Counted from the stretch's first letter, positions 17,077 to 25,881 are shown. The stretch is 42,207 nt of DNA from Psychromicrobium xiongbiense (GCF_030271165.1 NZ_JASSZH010000019.1:1-42207), one strand, 5' to 3'. Notes: generated by a model not told the origin, from the sequence alone. Numbers and translations are program-made.

Positions 17077-18759
17077 ATGGCACACAGTGAAAGTCGGGAC
17101 GCGGTCAATCCGCCCACTCTTCCGCACGACATCGTCGAGGCGGCCGGTATGCCCGTCGGCGCCGGCAACATGAAACCCGAATACGACCACCGGCTCGCCA
17201 ATGAAGATCTGGCGCCGCTTCGGAAGCAGGGCTGGTCTTCCTACAACATCTTTGCGTTCTGGATGTCGGATGTGCACTCGGTCGGCGGCTACGTGACCGC
17301 GGGCTCTTTGTTTGCGCTCGGCATCGCCAGCTGGCAGGTGCTGCTCGCCCTGCTCATCGGCATCATCATCGTCCAGGTGTTCACGAACCTCGTCGCCAAG
17401 CCCAGCCAGAAGACCGGTGTGCCGTACCCGGTGGTCAACCGCGCGATCTTCGGCATCAAGGGCGCCAACATCCCCGCCATCATCCGCGGACTGATCGCGA
17501 TCGCCTGGTACGGCGTGCAGACCTTCCTTGCGGCCGAGTCGATGAACATCGTCATCCTCAAGTTCTTCCCGGGCAGTGAATCGCTGGTTCACATGAGCTT
17601 CCTCGGGTTGTCGGCACTGGGCTGGATCTCCTACGCGATCCTCTGGGTCGCCCAGGCAGCGCTGTTCTGGCGGGGCATGGAGGTCATTCGGAAGTTCATC
17701 GACTTCGCCGGACCGGCTGTTTACGTGGTCATGATCATCCTCGCGATCTACCTCGTCTGGACAGCCGGCTGGGACAAGATCAGCCTGGACCTGTCGGTCG
17801 GCAAGCCGCTGGACTTCTGGGCCTCGATCCCCGTGATGCTCACCGCCATTGCGATCGTCGTCTCGTACTTCTCCGGCCCGATGCTGAACTTCGGCGACTT
17901 TGCCCGCTACGGCAAGTCCTTCGCAGCGGTGAAGAAGGGTAACTTCCTCGGCCTGCCGGTGAACTTCCTGTTCTTCTCGCTGCTGGTCGTCATCACGGCC
18001 TCCGCCACGGTGCCCGTGTTCGGCAAACTCATCACGGACCCGATCCAGACCGTGCAGCAGATCGACACAGTGTTTGCGGTACTGCTCGGCGGGCTGACCT
18101 TTGTCATCGCGACCATCGGTATCAACATTGTGGCCAACTTCATTTCCCCGGCCTTCGACTTCTCCAACGTCGCACCGCACCGGATCTCCTGGCGGATGGG
18201 CGGCATGATCGCGGCGGTCGGCTCGGTCATCCTGACTCCGTGGAACTGGTACGGCAATGACACCGCGATTCACTACACTCTGGGGTTGCTCGGTGCCCTG
18301 ATCGGCCCGCTGTTCGGCATTCTGATTGCCGGCTACTACGTTGCCGCGCACCAGCGAATCAAGACCGACGCCATGTTCACCATGGATGAGAAAGGTCCGT
18401 ACTGGTACAAGAAGGGCTACAACCCCAATGCCGTCAACGCGATTCTGCTTGCCGGCATCCCGACCGTGATCCTGGGCGTCTTCCCCAAGATGTTCGCGGA
18501 CCTGGGCATCTTCGATATTTCCTGGATCGGCAACTACACCTGGTTCATCGGCTGCGGCCTCGGCTACCTGTGCTTCACCCTGCTGGAGCGGCGGAACCCG
18601 ATGGTCCCGCGCTTTGAAGGAGAGACCGTCGGTATCTCCGATGGCAACGTTGATGGCGCAGCCTCCACCGTTGCTTCCGAGCCGCCGGCCATTTCCGGAG
18701 CGATTCCGGTCCAGGCGGGACCTGTCACGGCTCCCGTAGAGGACCCGGCTCGCCGATGA
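17077..18759 (+). CDS. NCS1-family nucleobase/allantoin permease (PucI/Mhp1-like)
   Basis: A 560-aa secondary transporter of the nucleobase-cation-symport-1 family, with about twelve helices between residues 50 and 510. The N-terminal segment EDLAPLRKQGWSSYNIFAFWMSDVHSVGGY is the family opening. IAWYGVQTFLA supplies the Trp and Gln that correspond to Trp117/Gln121 of the Mhp1 hydantoin site. Context makes allantoin the most likely substrate; hydantoins or purines are alternatives. The C-terminal 60 residues are an Ala/Pro-rich tail. Start ATG 17077 has AGGAAGG eight bases upstream. Its stop overlaps the racemase start (ATGA). Confidence 0.9.
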   Translation: MAHSESRDAVNPPTLPHDIVEAAGMPVGAGNMKPEYDHRLANEDLAPLRKQGWSSYNIFAFWMSDVHSVGGYVTAGSLFALGIASWQVLLALLIGIIIVQVFTNLVAKPSQKTGVPYPVVNRAIFGIKGANIPAIIRGLIAIAWYGVQTFLAAESMNIVILKFFPGSESLVHMSFLGLSALGWISYAILWVAQAALFWRGMEVIRKFIDFAGPAVYVVMIILAIYLVWTAGWDKISLDLSVGKPLDFWASIPVMLTAIAIVVSYFSGPMLNFGDFARYGKSFAAVKKGNFLGLPVNFLFFSLLVVITASATVPVFGKLITDPIQTVQQIDTVFAVLLGGLTFVIATIGINIVANFISPAFDFSNVAPHRISWRMGGMIAAVGSVILTPWNWYGNDTAIHYTLGLLGALIGPLFGILIAGYYVAAHQRIKTDAMFTMDEKGPYWYKKGYNPNAVNAILLAGIPTVILGVFPKMFADLGIFDISWIGNYTWFIGCGLGYLCFTLLERRNPMVPRFEGETVGISDGNVDGAASTVASEPPAISGAIPVQAGPVTAPVEDPARR

Positions 18760-19445
18760 AAATCACGCTCGTCAATCCGAATACCTCCCGGGCAATGACC
18801 GAAAAGATCGCGGTCGCTGCCCGGGAGGTGGCGGGTCCCGGGATCGAGATCGTTGCGCTCTGCCCCGAAGAAGGCCCCGCAGCGATCGAGACTCACCGCG
18901 ATGAGGTTTTTGCCGCCGTCGCCGTCGTGGACCTGATCGAAAAAGACCTGGCTGCAGGTGGCAGCGACGCGTACATCGTGGCCTGCTTCGGTGATCCGGG
19001 GCTCGATGCCGCGCGGCAGCTGGTGGAGGTTCCGGTGGTCGGAATAGCCGAGGCTGCAATGCACCTCGCGACGCTGTCCGGCCGGTCCTTCGGCATCGTG
19101 ACCACGCTCAGCCGAACGCTGGGACAGGCAGCTGACCTGGTGGAACGCTATGGAATGTCGAAGGCCTGCGTATCGATGGATGCCACTGGCATTCCGGTTC
19201 TCGATCTGGAGGACACCTCTTCCGCTGCCATCGAGACCATCGCGGAACTCGCCGCCGGCGCCATCGCCGATCACCGCGCCGATGTCATTGTGCTCGGTTG
19301 CGCCGGGATGGCGGATCTGTGCCACCTGCTGACCGGCCGTCTGGGTGTTCCTGTGGTCGACGGCGTCGCCGCCGCCGTCGGCCTGGTCTCCGGCATGGTG
19401 CGGATGGGCCTGGGCACCAGCAAGCGGGACGAATACGCGCCCTGA
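18756..19445 (+). CDS. Asp/Glu/hydantoin racemase family protein, probable allantoin racemase
   Basis: A 229-aa cofactor-independent racemase. The two catalytic cysteines lie in VACFGDPGLDAA and VLGCAGMADL, as in HyuE and Klebsiella HpxA; the N-terminus MKITLVNPNTS is the family opening. Its role here is probably to interconvert allantoin enantiomers so that a stereospecific allantoinase can use all of the imported ligand. The start overlaps the permease stop by four bases, so the two are coupled. A hydantoin racemase role is the main alternative. Confidence 0.87.
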   Translation: MKITLVNPNTSRAMTEKIAVAAREVAGPGIEIVALCPEEGPAAIETHRDEVFAAVAVVDLIEKDLAAGGSDAYIVACFGDPGLDAARQLVEVPVVGIAEAAMHLATLSGRSFGIVTTLSRTLGQAADLVERYGMSKACVSMDATGIPVLDLEDTSSAAIETIAELAAGAIADHRADVIVLGCAGMADLCHLLTGRLGVPVVDGVAAAVGLVSGMVRMGLGTSKRDEYAP

Positions 19446-19496
19446 GATGCGGGGTTCCCAGCAGCTCATCGTGCTGCGTTCTCCGGAGAGCGGCGT

Positions 19497-19514
19497 CCCG
19501 CGGACGTGCGCGGG
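19497..19514 (+). terminator. Short GC hairpin after the racemase gene
   Basis: CCCGCG (19497-19502) pairs with CGCGGG (19509-19514) over a 6-base loop, about 50 bp after the racemase stop. No U tract follows, so termination is only possible, not shown. Confidence 0.3.
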
Positions 19515-19553
19515 TCGGTAGGCTGGGACTCGAGATCGTGGGAAGGACTCGAC

Positions 19554-19760
19554 ATGGATGACGACACCGGCGGCATGTCCGCGCGAGATCGCGCGGGCAC
19601 GAGCGTGCTCCTCCTCTGCATCGTGATCGGGATGGGCGCCGGAGCGCTCATCGGCACCGTTTTCGGACAGCCCGCCATCGGCTTCGGCATTGGCAGCATC
19701 GTGGGGATCCTCTGCGGCGTCGTGCTTGCCGTGTTGAACGGACCCCGACGCCGCCGCTAG
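19554..19760 (+). CDS. Small two-helix membrane protein, unknown
   Basis: A 68-aa protein with an acidic N-terminus (MDDDTGGMSARDRAG), two hydrophobic helices (TSVLLLCIVIGMGAGALIG and GFGIGSIVGILCGVVLAVL) and a basic end (NGPRRRR). The ATG at 19554 has GGAAGG seven bases upstream, which decides this start over the upstream ATG at 19506. I do not recognise a family. It sits alone between the racemase and thiE. Confidence 0.6.
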   Translation: MDDDTGGMSARDRAGTSVLLLCIVIGMGAGALIGTVFGQPAIGFGIGSIVGILCGVVLAVLNGPRRRR

Positions 19761-19838
19761 GCCAGCCATGCCGCTCGCGGGAACCGCATGCTCCGTCGTC
19801 CCCGCCCCGACCAGAGGTGAGCATTGTGGGCACCTCGG

Positions 19839-20609
19839 TTAGCTCAGCGGTGGCAGCTGCGCAAGGAGGTGTGCGGCGGCGGCCGTAGGGTTGCTGGCCT
19901 CGGTCAGCGCGCGGACCACGACGATGCGCTGTGCCCCGGCCTCCGCGATCTCTGCGACAGTGTGCTGATCGATGCCGCCGATGGCGAACCAGGGCAGGGC
20001 CTGGCCGGCCGCCTGGCTGGCGGTTGCCTTGCTGGCCGCATAGCGCACCAGCGAAGTTCCGACGGCGGCCCGGTCCGGTTTCGTCGGGGTGGCCCAGACC
20101 GGCCCGACGCAGAAATAGTCCAGGGGTGCTGGGGCACTGGGCGGGGTCGTTGCCCCTGCGAGCAGGGCGGCATCGATCTGCTCGGTGCTGTGCGTTGACA
20201 GGCCCACCAGGGTGTGCGGAAGCAACTGCCGGACGGCATCCAGTGGTAGATCACCCTGGCCGACATGGAGCACGGGTGCGTCACTGAGCGCCGCAATATC
20301 CGCCCGGTCATTGACGGAGAAAAGTTTCCCGTGGCGCTCCGCGACCTCGCGCAGCACCTCGAGCGCGTCCAGTTCTGCGGACGCCTCAAGATTCTTATCG
20401 CGCAGCTGAATCACGTCCACCCCGCCGGCATAGGCGGCATCGACGAAGTCGGCGAAATCGCCGCGTCCGGCCCGTGAATCGGTGCACAGATACAGCCTGG
20501 CCTGGGCCAGTTGCGCCCGGAGGGCGGTATGAGATGCAGCGCTGGGGGCCGGGCTGGCAGCCGGGTTGGTGGCAGGAGACGTTGCAGTGGTGGCGGGCTG
20601 TATGACCAT
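19839..20609 (-). CDS. thiE: Thiamine-phosphate synthase
   Basis: Joins hydroxymethylpyrimidine diphosphate and thiazole phosphate to thiamine phosphate. TIM-barrel motifs are visible: LYLCTDSRAG, VDVIQLRDKN (phosphate/pyrimidine site), LFSVNDRADIA, VLHVGQGDLPLDAVR, VGLSTHS, DYFCVGPVWATPTKP and WFAIGGIDQHTV. 256 aa, longer than usual because of an Ala/Pro/Thr-rich N-terminal 30 residues, so the true start may lie further in; the ATG has only a weak GAAG upstream. It diverges from the thiO operon. The 40-bp leader carries no aptamer, so riboswitch control seems restricted to thiOSG. Confidence 0.93.
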   Translation of the reverse strand: MVIQPATTATSPATNPAASPAPSAASHTALRAQLAQARLYLCTDSRAGRGDFADFVDAAYAGGVDVIQLRDKNLEASAELDALEVLREVAERHGKLFSVNDRADIAALSDAPVLHVGQGDLPLDAVRQLLPHTLVGLSTHSTEQIDAALLAGATTPPSAPAPLDYFCVGPVWATPTKPDRAAVGTSLVRYAASKATASQAAGQALPWFAIGGIDQHTVAEIAEAGAQRIVVVRALTEASNPTAAAAHLLAQLPPLS

Positions 20610-20638
20610 GGACTTCAGCGTACCCAGTCTGCCAGCGC

Positions 20639-20672
20639 TACGATGGTACGTACCGCGGGAGCCGAATGTCAG
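20639..20672. promoter_or_regulatory. Overlapping divergent thiE / thiO promoter elements
   Basis: On the minus strand CTGACA (20667-20672) and TACCAT (20643-20648) are 18 bp apart and point at thiE. On the plus strand TACGAT (20639-20644) is a -10-like hexamer whose start site would fall at the first base of the TPP aptamer; no good -35 is seen for it. The thiE -35 element lies inside the DNA that encodes the aptamer. Confidence 0.4.
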
Positions 20673-20746
20673 AACCGGCTGAGAGGGCGTCTTTGACCAG
20701 ATGCCGACCGTATTACCTGATCCGGGTCATTCCGGCGTAGGGAAGG
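20650..20746 (+). ncRNA. TPP riboswitch (THI element) before thiOSG
   Basis: The leader carries the conserved thiamine pyrophosphate aptamer blocks in the right order: GGGAGCC, then CGGCTGAGAGGG, a variable arm, and CCTGATCCGGGTCAT followed by CCGGCGTAGGGAAGG. The last block closes the aptamer and includes the GGAAGG ribosome site of thiO six bases before its ATG. Ligand binding therefore most likely hides the ribosome site, that is, translational control. No separate terminator hairpin is seen between aptamer and start codon. Confidence 0.93.
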
Positions 20747-20752
20747 AAATCC

Positions 20753-21994
20753 ATGAGTGCATCATCCTCAGTTCCCGAGGCGGAGCCTGCAACCTCCCGG
20801 CCCCAGAGTCGGCGCGTCGAGATCGCCGTGGTGGGTGGCGGCATCGTGGGTCTGGGCATTGCCGAGGAATTGCAGCGAGCAGGCCACGAGGTCCTGCTGA
20901 TCGATCCGGATCCCGCAGGGGGCGCAAGCTTCGCGGCCGCGGGGATGCTGGCGCCGGTCACCGAATTCCATTTCGAAGAAGAGTCGCTGCAGCAGCAGTT
21001 GCTTGCCTCAGCAGCACTCTGGCCCGCTTTTGCGGAGCGTCTATGTGGTGCCTCAGAGACCGCAGAGAAGACCTCCGTCGGCTACCGCACGGAGGGCACT
21101 CTGCTGGTCGGTTTTGACCCCGCGGATGCGCAGGAGATCGACCAGCTCACCCAGGCGCAGGCCCTGGGTGGCCTACCCGTGGAGCGGCTGAGTCGACAGG
21201 ACGCCATGCAGCGCGAACCCCTGCTGGCAGACGGCTTTCGCCGCGCCTACTGGGATCCGCACGATCATCAGGTCGATCCCCGGCAGGTGACCCGGGCGCT
21301 GCTGGAGCGGGTACCGGTGCATCGGGCCAGGGTCCAGGCATTGGACACCACGGACGATGCCGTCCGCCTGCTCACCGACAGCGGTGAGCTCAGCGCGGAG
21401 CAGGTGGTGGTTGCCGCCGGACTCGGCTCTGCCGGCATCGCGGGCCTGCCGGTGACGCTTCCGCTGCGTCCTGTCTACGGCGACATCCTGCGTCTGAGTG
21501 TGCCGGTGCATCTGCGCCCGCTGCTGACTCATGTGGTCCGCGCCGTGGTGCGCGGACGCCCGGTCTATCTGGTTCCTCGCGAGGATGACACCGTGGTGAT
21601 CGGTGCGACCCAGCGTGAGGACGGAGCTGCTTCTCCCTCTGCCGGAGGGGTGTATCAACTGCTCCGCGACGCGCAGCTACTGGTGCCCGCGGTGGCCGAG
21701 CTGGGCCTGGACGAGGTCACCGCCCGGGCGCGCCCCGGCACCCCGGACAATATGCCGCTGCTGGGACGGATCGCCGGGCGGCTGGTCGTCGCGACCGGAT
21801 TCTTCCGCCACGGGGTATTGCTGACCCCGCTGGCGGCCAGCTGGTGCCGCGAGGTGGTGGAGGGCCGCGAGCCAGACGGCCTGCGCGCCTGGGATCCTTT
21901 CCGGTTCAGCCGGGCAGAGGGCACCGACCAGTCAGACACACCATCCACCGCACGATTCGAACCCCGTTTCAACACACGAGGAGTCAGCGCGTGA
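20753..21994 (+). CDS. thiO: Glycine oxidase ThiO (FAD-dependent)
   Basis: Oxidises glycine to the imine (dehydroglycine) needed for the thiazole ring of thiamine. A Rossmann FAD motif near the N-terminus (VEIAVVGGGIVGLGIAEELQ, then LLIDPD) is followed by GASFAAAGMLAPVTEF, typical of ThiO, and a C-terminal FAD block (RARPGTPDNMPLLGRI, VATGFFRHGVLLTP). 413 aa; about 20 extra residues precede the FAD motif. First gene of the operon and directly under the TPP riboswitch. Its stop overlaps thiS (GTGA). Confidence 0.93.
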   Translation: MSASSSVPEAEPATSRPQSRRVEIAVVGGGIVGLGIAEELQRAGHEVLLIDPDPAGGASFAAAGMLAPVTEFHFEEESLQQQLLASAALWPAFAERLCGASETAEKTSVGYRTEGTLLVGFDPADAQEIDQLTQAQALGGLPVERLSRQDAMQREPLLADGFRRAYWDPHDHQVDPRQVTRALLERVPVHRARVQALDTTDDAVRLLTDSGELSAEQVVVAAGLGSAGIAGLPVTLPLRPVYGDILRLSVPVHLRPLLTHVVRAVVRGRPVYLVPREDDTVVIGATQREDGAASPSAGGVYQLLRDAQLLVPAVAELGLDEVTARARPGTPDNMPLLGRIAGRLVVATGFFRHGVLLTPLAASWCREVVEGREPDGLRAWDPFRFSRAEGTDQSDTPSTARFEPRFNTRGVSA

Positions 21995-22227
21995 ACATTA
22001 CCGTCAACGGCGAGGCAACCGAGCTGCCGGACGGGCTCAGCGTGCTCGAGCTCGTGGCCCGGCACACCGGGCGCGCCCTGGAATCCGACGGTACCGCGAG
22101 CGACGGCGGTCGGCTAGGCGTCGCCATCGCGCTCGCCGGGGACGTGGTGCCGCGGGTCCGCTGGGCCAGTACCGTGCTGAGCGCGGGCTCGGACGTGGAT
22201 CTGGTGACCGCCGTTCAGGGCGGCTGA
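21991..22227 (+). CDS. thiS: Sulfur carrier protein ThiS
   Basis: A 78-aa ubiquitin-like sulfur carrier that delivers thiocarboxylate sulfur to ThiG. It opens with VNITVNGEATELPDGLSVLEL and ends in the obligatory Gly-Gly (VQGG), the site of adenylation. An insert (ESDGTASDGGRL) makes it a little longer than the usual 66 aa. The GTG start overlaps the thiO stop and follows GAGGAG at eight bases. Confidence 0.93.
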   Translation: MNITVNGEATELPDGLSVLELVARHTGRALESDGTASDGGRLGVAIALAGDVVPRVRWASTVLSAGSDVDLVTAVQGG

Positions 22228-23043
<816 letters not shown>

Positions 23044-23070
23044 GCCATCACAGCACCGTCACAGGGCTGA

Positions 23071-23094
23071 GCACTACGAAAAGCACTACGAAAA
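23071..23094. repeat. 12-bp tandem repeat before the thiG terminator
   Basis: GCACTACGAAAA occurs twice in direct succession (23071-23082, 23083-23094), running into the left arm of the long palindrome. Two units only, so not a CRISPR or minisatellite; the origin is unclear. Confidence 0.75.
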
Positions 23095-23159
23095 CGCGAA
23101 CGTTAACGGAAAAAGCACCCGCAATCGCGGGTGCTTTTTCCGTTAACGTTCGCGTTTTC
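23090..23159. terminator. 70-bp palindromic terminator after thiG
   Basis: Two 33-base arms pair perfectly around a 4-base AATC loop. The stem contains the same AGCACCCGCAAT/GCGGGTGCT core as the palindrome at 1-52. With A-rich left and T-rich right flanks it can terminate thiG and, on the other strand, the 23183-24414 gene group. Confidence 0.88.
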
Positions 23160-23182
23160 CAGCGGATCAGCCAGCCGGGGCA

Positions 23183-23488
23183 TCAGGCGCGCTTGAGCAC
23201 CTCGGTGAGCTGGGCGACATCGTGCTGTTCCCGGCTACGTCCCAACACAGCCGAGACCAGCACCGGGAGCACCACGGCGGCAGCGAGCGGGGCCAGCCAG
23301 GTCAACCAGGTCCAGTTGGTGTCTGCGGCGAGCCCGGTAGCCGAGAGGATGATCCAGGTCAGCACGGCGGCGACGACGGCGACTCCCGCGGGCACAGCGG
23401 AGCCGTACCGGGTGTGACGGCGGTCCGCAGCCCAGACGATCAGACCGATCCCGATGGCCAGCAGGGCCAGTACGATGACCTGAACCAT
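23183..23488 (-). CDS. Small membrane protein, unknown
   Basis: A 101-aa protein with three hydrophobic helices (VIVLALLAIGIGLIVWAAD, VAVVAAVLTWIILSATG, WLAPLAAAVVLPVLVSAVLG) and a charged C-terminus (GRSREQHDVAQLTEVLKRA). It starts inside the stop codon of the DUF3107 gene (TGATG, one-base overlap), so the two are coupled. No function is known to me. Confidence 0.75.
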   Translation of the reverse strand: MVQVIVLALLAIGIGLIVWAADRRHTRYGSAVPAGVAVVAAVLTWIILSATGLAADTNWTWLTWLAPLAAAVVLPVLVSAVLGRSREQHDVAQLTEVLKRA

Positions 23489-23712
23489 CAGAGTGCGCCG
23501 AAGCCCACGCGGCGGAGTTCCTCGGCGCCGATCTCGACATAGCCGATCGCGTTGCCCGGCACGATCACGGTGCGGCCCTTGTCATCGGAAAGTCGCAGTT
23601 CCTGGCCGCTGCTCAGGGCTTCGCTGACCAGTTTGCTGACGGCATCGGCATCCTGAGCGGATTCGAGGACGATTTCGCGTCCGACATTCTGGACGCCGAT
23701 CTTGATTTCCAT
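23488..23712 (-). CDS. DUF3107 protein
   Basis: A 74-aa protein that matches the actinobacterial DUF3107 family in length and sequence: MEIKIGVQNVGREIVLES at the start, a KGRTVIVPGNAIGYVEIG core and an RRVGFG end. The family has no assigned role but is commonly found beside a TetR regulator, as here. Start ATG 23712 follows AAGGAG at eight bases. Confidence 0.88.
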   Translation of the reverse strand: MEIKIGVQNVGREIVLESAQDADAVSKLVSEALSSGQELRLSDDKGRTVIVPGNAIGYVEIGAEELRRVGFGAL

Positions 23713-23784
23713 CGCAGGGACTCCTTATGGCTTCGAATAGCTTCATCGACCGGAGTGCGCCCGGCGGATGTTTCCTGCAGCAGT

Positions 23785-24414
23785 CTAATGCGTGGCGGGT
23801 GCGGATTCCTTGGGGAAGCGGCTGATTCCGCGCCAAGCTAAACGGTAGATCAGATCGATGGCGGTGGACATCGGAATCTCGTCATCGTTTTCCACCCAGT
23901 AGCGGGCGCTCACATGGGAAATTCCAGCCAGGCCGCGACCCAGCAGGGTGGCTTCGACCGGGCTCAACGCCGTGTCGTGGCTGATGATCTCAGCGATGGC
24001 GCTGGCATAGGTGGCGTTGAAGGCCTCGATTCTGGCGGAGACCTCCAGATCGTTGACCAGATCCGATTCGAAGATCAGCCGGTGCGCCTGATCGTCCTTG
24101 GAGACGAACTCAAAGTAGGTACGGATGGTTGCCTGCACGCGCAGACGATTGTCATCCGTGGACGCGAGAGCCTGGAGCATCTGCGCGGTCAGCTCGCCGA
24201 TCTGCTGGTCCAGCAGGGCCAGATACAGCTCGCGTTTGGAGGGAAAATGCTGGTAGAGCACCGGTTTGGAGACTTGAGCGGCCTCGGCGATCTCGTCCAT
24301 GGCGGCCCCGTGGTACCCGTTGGCCACAAAGACCTCCTGTGCTGCAGCCAGCAGCTGGGCGCGGCGGGCGTCGCGGGGAAGCCGAGAAGGCTTGTTGATG
24401 CTCTCGTCAGACAT
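23785..24414 (-). CDS. TetR-family transcriptional regulator
   Basis: A 209-aa regulator with an N-terminal TetR helix-turn-helix (RRAQLLAAAQEVFVANGYHG, MDEIAEAAQVSKPVLYQHFPSKRELY; residues about 17-65) and an all-helical ligand/dimer domain. Start ATG 24414 follows AAGGAG at six bases; a TTG six bases further up is in frame but unsupported. It lies 72 bp upstream of DUF3107 on the same strand and diverges from the ThiF/MoeB gene across 100 bp. Its ligand and targets are unknown. Confidence 0.92.
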   Translation of the reverse strand: MSDESINKPSRLPRDARRAQLLAAAQEVFVANGYHGAAMDEIAEAAQVSKPVLYQHFPSKRELYLALLDQQIGELTAQMLQALASTDDNRLRVQATIRTYFEFVSKDDQAHRLIFESDLVNDLEVSARIEAFNATYASAIAEIISHDTALSPVEATLLGRGLAGISHVSARYWVENDDEIPMSTAIDLIYRLAWRGISRFPKESAPATH

Positions 24415-24514
24415 GGACAACTCCTTCGTGCAAGGACCATCCTACTGGCGAGTACGGGCTGCTGAATGCATGCAATAGCGCATTTTCATAGCGGCCCTCG
24501 GGCGTTGGGACGGT

Positions 24515-25678
24515 GTGTGCGGTACACCGCTGGGTGAAGCGTACATTGGAGAGGTGCCTGCACCATCATCGTCACCATCCACTCGTTCACTCTCCCCGGT
24601 TCCCACTCCGGCAAAGGAACCCGCACTCGATGTCGAGGGCCTTTCCCGCTACGCCCGGCAGATCATGCTCCCAGGCTTCGGAGTGGCTGGACAACACAGC
24701 CTGACGGCAGCCTCGGTGCTGGTTGTCGGGGCTGGCGGGCTGGGCTCCCCGGTGATCGAATACCTGGCTGCGGCCGGGGTGGGCAGGCTGGGCCTGGTGG
24801 ACGATGACGTGGTGGACGTCTCCAACCTGCAACGCCAGGTGGTGCATGGCCAGGGGCAGCTGGGCGTTCTGAAAGTGGACTCTGCGCGGGCGCGGGTCGC
24901 CGAGCTGAATCCCGGCGTGCAGGTGGAAACGATCTCGGTGCGGCTGGAGGCCGGGAATGCGCTGGAGATGCTGCGCGGATACGACCTGGTGGTCGACGGC
25001 AGCGACAACTTCGCCACCCGGTACCTGGTGACCGATGCCTGCGAAATGCTGGGAATTCCGCTGGTCTGGGGGGCGGTGCTCCGCTTCAGTGGCCAGGTGT
25101 GTACGTTCTGGCCCGGCCGCGGACCGGGCTACCGGGATCTGTTCCCGGAGCCGCCGGATGCTGAGGCGGCGCCATCGTGCGCTGAAGTGGGCGTGCTGGG
25201 CCCGCTGTGCGGGGTCATCGGATCCACCATGGCGGTGGAGGCGCTCAAGCTGCTGGCCGGGGTCGGGGAGCCGTTGCTGGGCAGACTGCAGAATTACGAT
25301 GCGCTGAGCGGGCAGTGGCGGACGGTGCGGTTTGCGCAGGATCCGGACCGCGCGCCAGCGACGGAGTTGAGCGACGATTATGCGGAGATCTGTGCGGCGC
25401 CTGGGCCGAAGCCGGTGGGGATCCGCCTGGAGGACCTGACCCCCGGCAGCTACCGGCTGGTGGATATCCGCCCGGATGCTGTGGAGTCATCGATTCAGGG
25501 AGCCCTGGTGGTCCCACGGAGTGAGGTGGAGTCGCTGCTTTCTGAGGATTCCCTGCTGGGGTTCGACGTGGTGTTGGTGTGTGCCACCGGGAGCCGGTCC
25601 GCCGCGGCAGCGCTGGCGCTCCGGGCGGCCGGCAATGACCGGGTATTCAGCCTCGAGGGTGGCGCCCGGAACCTCTGA
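24515..25678 (+). CDS. ThiF/MoeB-type adenylyltransferase with C-terminal rhodanese domain
   Basis: An E1-like enzyme that adenylates the C-terminal Gly-Gly of a ubiquitin-like sulfur carrier and, through the rhodanese half, can load sulfur. The ATP site VLVVGAGGLGSP and the DLVVDGSDNFATRY block are intact, as is SCAEVGVLGPLCG. The first zinc CxxC of MoeB is replaced (GYRDLFPEPP), so zinc is probably not bound. The rhodanese loop VCATGSRS keeps the active cysteine. 387 aa with GTG 24515; GTG 24554 is an alternative start with GGAGAG directly before it. Possible partners are ThiS (2.3 kb away) and molybdopterin-synthase carriers; no mo-cofactor gene is in the window. Confidence 0.9.
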   Translation: MCGTPLGEAYIGEVPAPSSSPSTRSLSPVPTPAKEPALDVEGLSRYARQIMLPGFGVAGQHSLTAASVLVVGAGGLGSPVIEYLAAAGVGRLGLVDDDVVDVSNLQRQVVHGQGQLGVLKVDSARARVAELNPGVQVETISVRLEAGNALEMLRGYDLVVDGSDNFATRYLVTDACEMLGIPLVWGAVLRFSGQVCTFWPGRGPGYRDLFPEPPDAEAAPSCAEVGVLGPLCGVIGSTMAVEALKLLAGVGEPLLGRLQNYDALSGQWRTVRFAQDPDRAPATELSDDYAEICAAPGPKPVGIRLEDLTPGSYRLVDIRPDAVESSIQGALVVPRSEVESLLSEDSLLGFDVVLVCATGSRSAAAALALRAAGNDRVFSLEGGARNL

Positions 25679-25756
25679 GCGGCTTCCTCCGCATCAAATG
25701 CCGCGGGGTGCCGAAAATTGGCGGCCGAAAACAGCACATAATGCAGCACTCGACGG

Positions 25757-25778
25757 CGGGGAGGCGCGTCAGGCGGAC
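25757..25778. repeat. 22-bp direct repeat, copy 1
   Basis: A 22-bp sequence (CGGGGAGGCGCGTCAGG, then CGGAC) identical to 28151-28172. Copy 1 lies in non-coding DNA after the ThiF/MoeB gene. Read on the minus strand it reproduces the last two codons and stop of hemA. The two copies bracket the nuclease and toxin-antitoxin genes, as an integration duplication would. Confidence 0.85.
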
Positions 25779-25808
25779 ACCCAGTCAATTCTCGCTCAAC
25801 GCTCAGCT

Positions 25809-25814
25809 TATACT
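25809..25814 (+). promoter_or_regulatory. -10 element of the nuclease lipoprotein gene
   Basis: TATACT (five of six matches to TATAAT) lies 67 bp before the nuclease ATG in an unusually AT-rich stretch. It is framed by the inverted pair CTCAAC (25795-25800) and GTTGAG (25823-25828). No clear -35 is present. Confidence 0.4.
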
Positions 25815-25881
25815 CAGAAATAGTTGAGAATGGCCTTGCGGTTGACCATGTGTCGCCCTGGGCAATGAGCAGGGGAGCAGA

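Noticed and set aside
17050..18351. 433-codon frame antisense to the NCS1 permease
   Set aside because: Extremely Asp/Arg/His/Gly-rich, the usual mirror of a membrane protein gene; no coding signature.
9404..19445. Reading the island as a hydantoin-utilisation (hyu) cluster
   Set aside because: Permease, racemase and carbamoylase-like proteins would fit, but the allantoinase EEWEGF motif and the PucG-like aminotransferase favour allantoin; hydantoin remains an alternative for single proteins.
20610..20650. TPP riboswitch controlling thiE
   Set aside because: The aptamer is readable only on the plus strand toward thiO; the thiE leader is about 40 bases without conserved aptamer blocks.
23071..23159. 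Possible CRISPR-like or minisatellite array
   Set aside because: Only two 12-bp units followed by one palindrome; no spacers and no cas genes.
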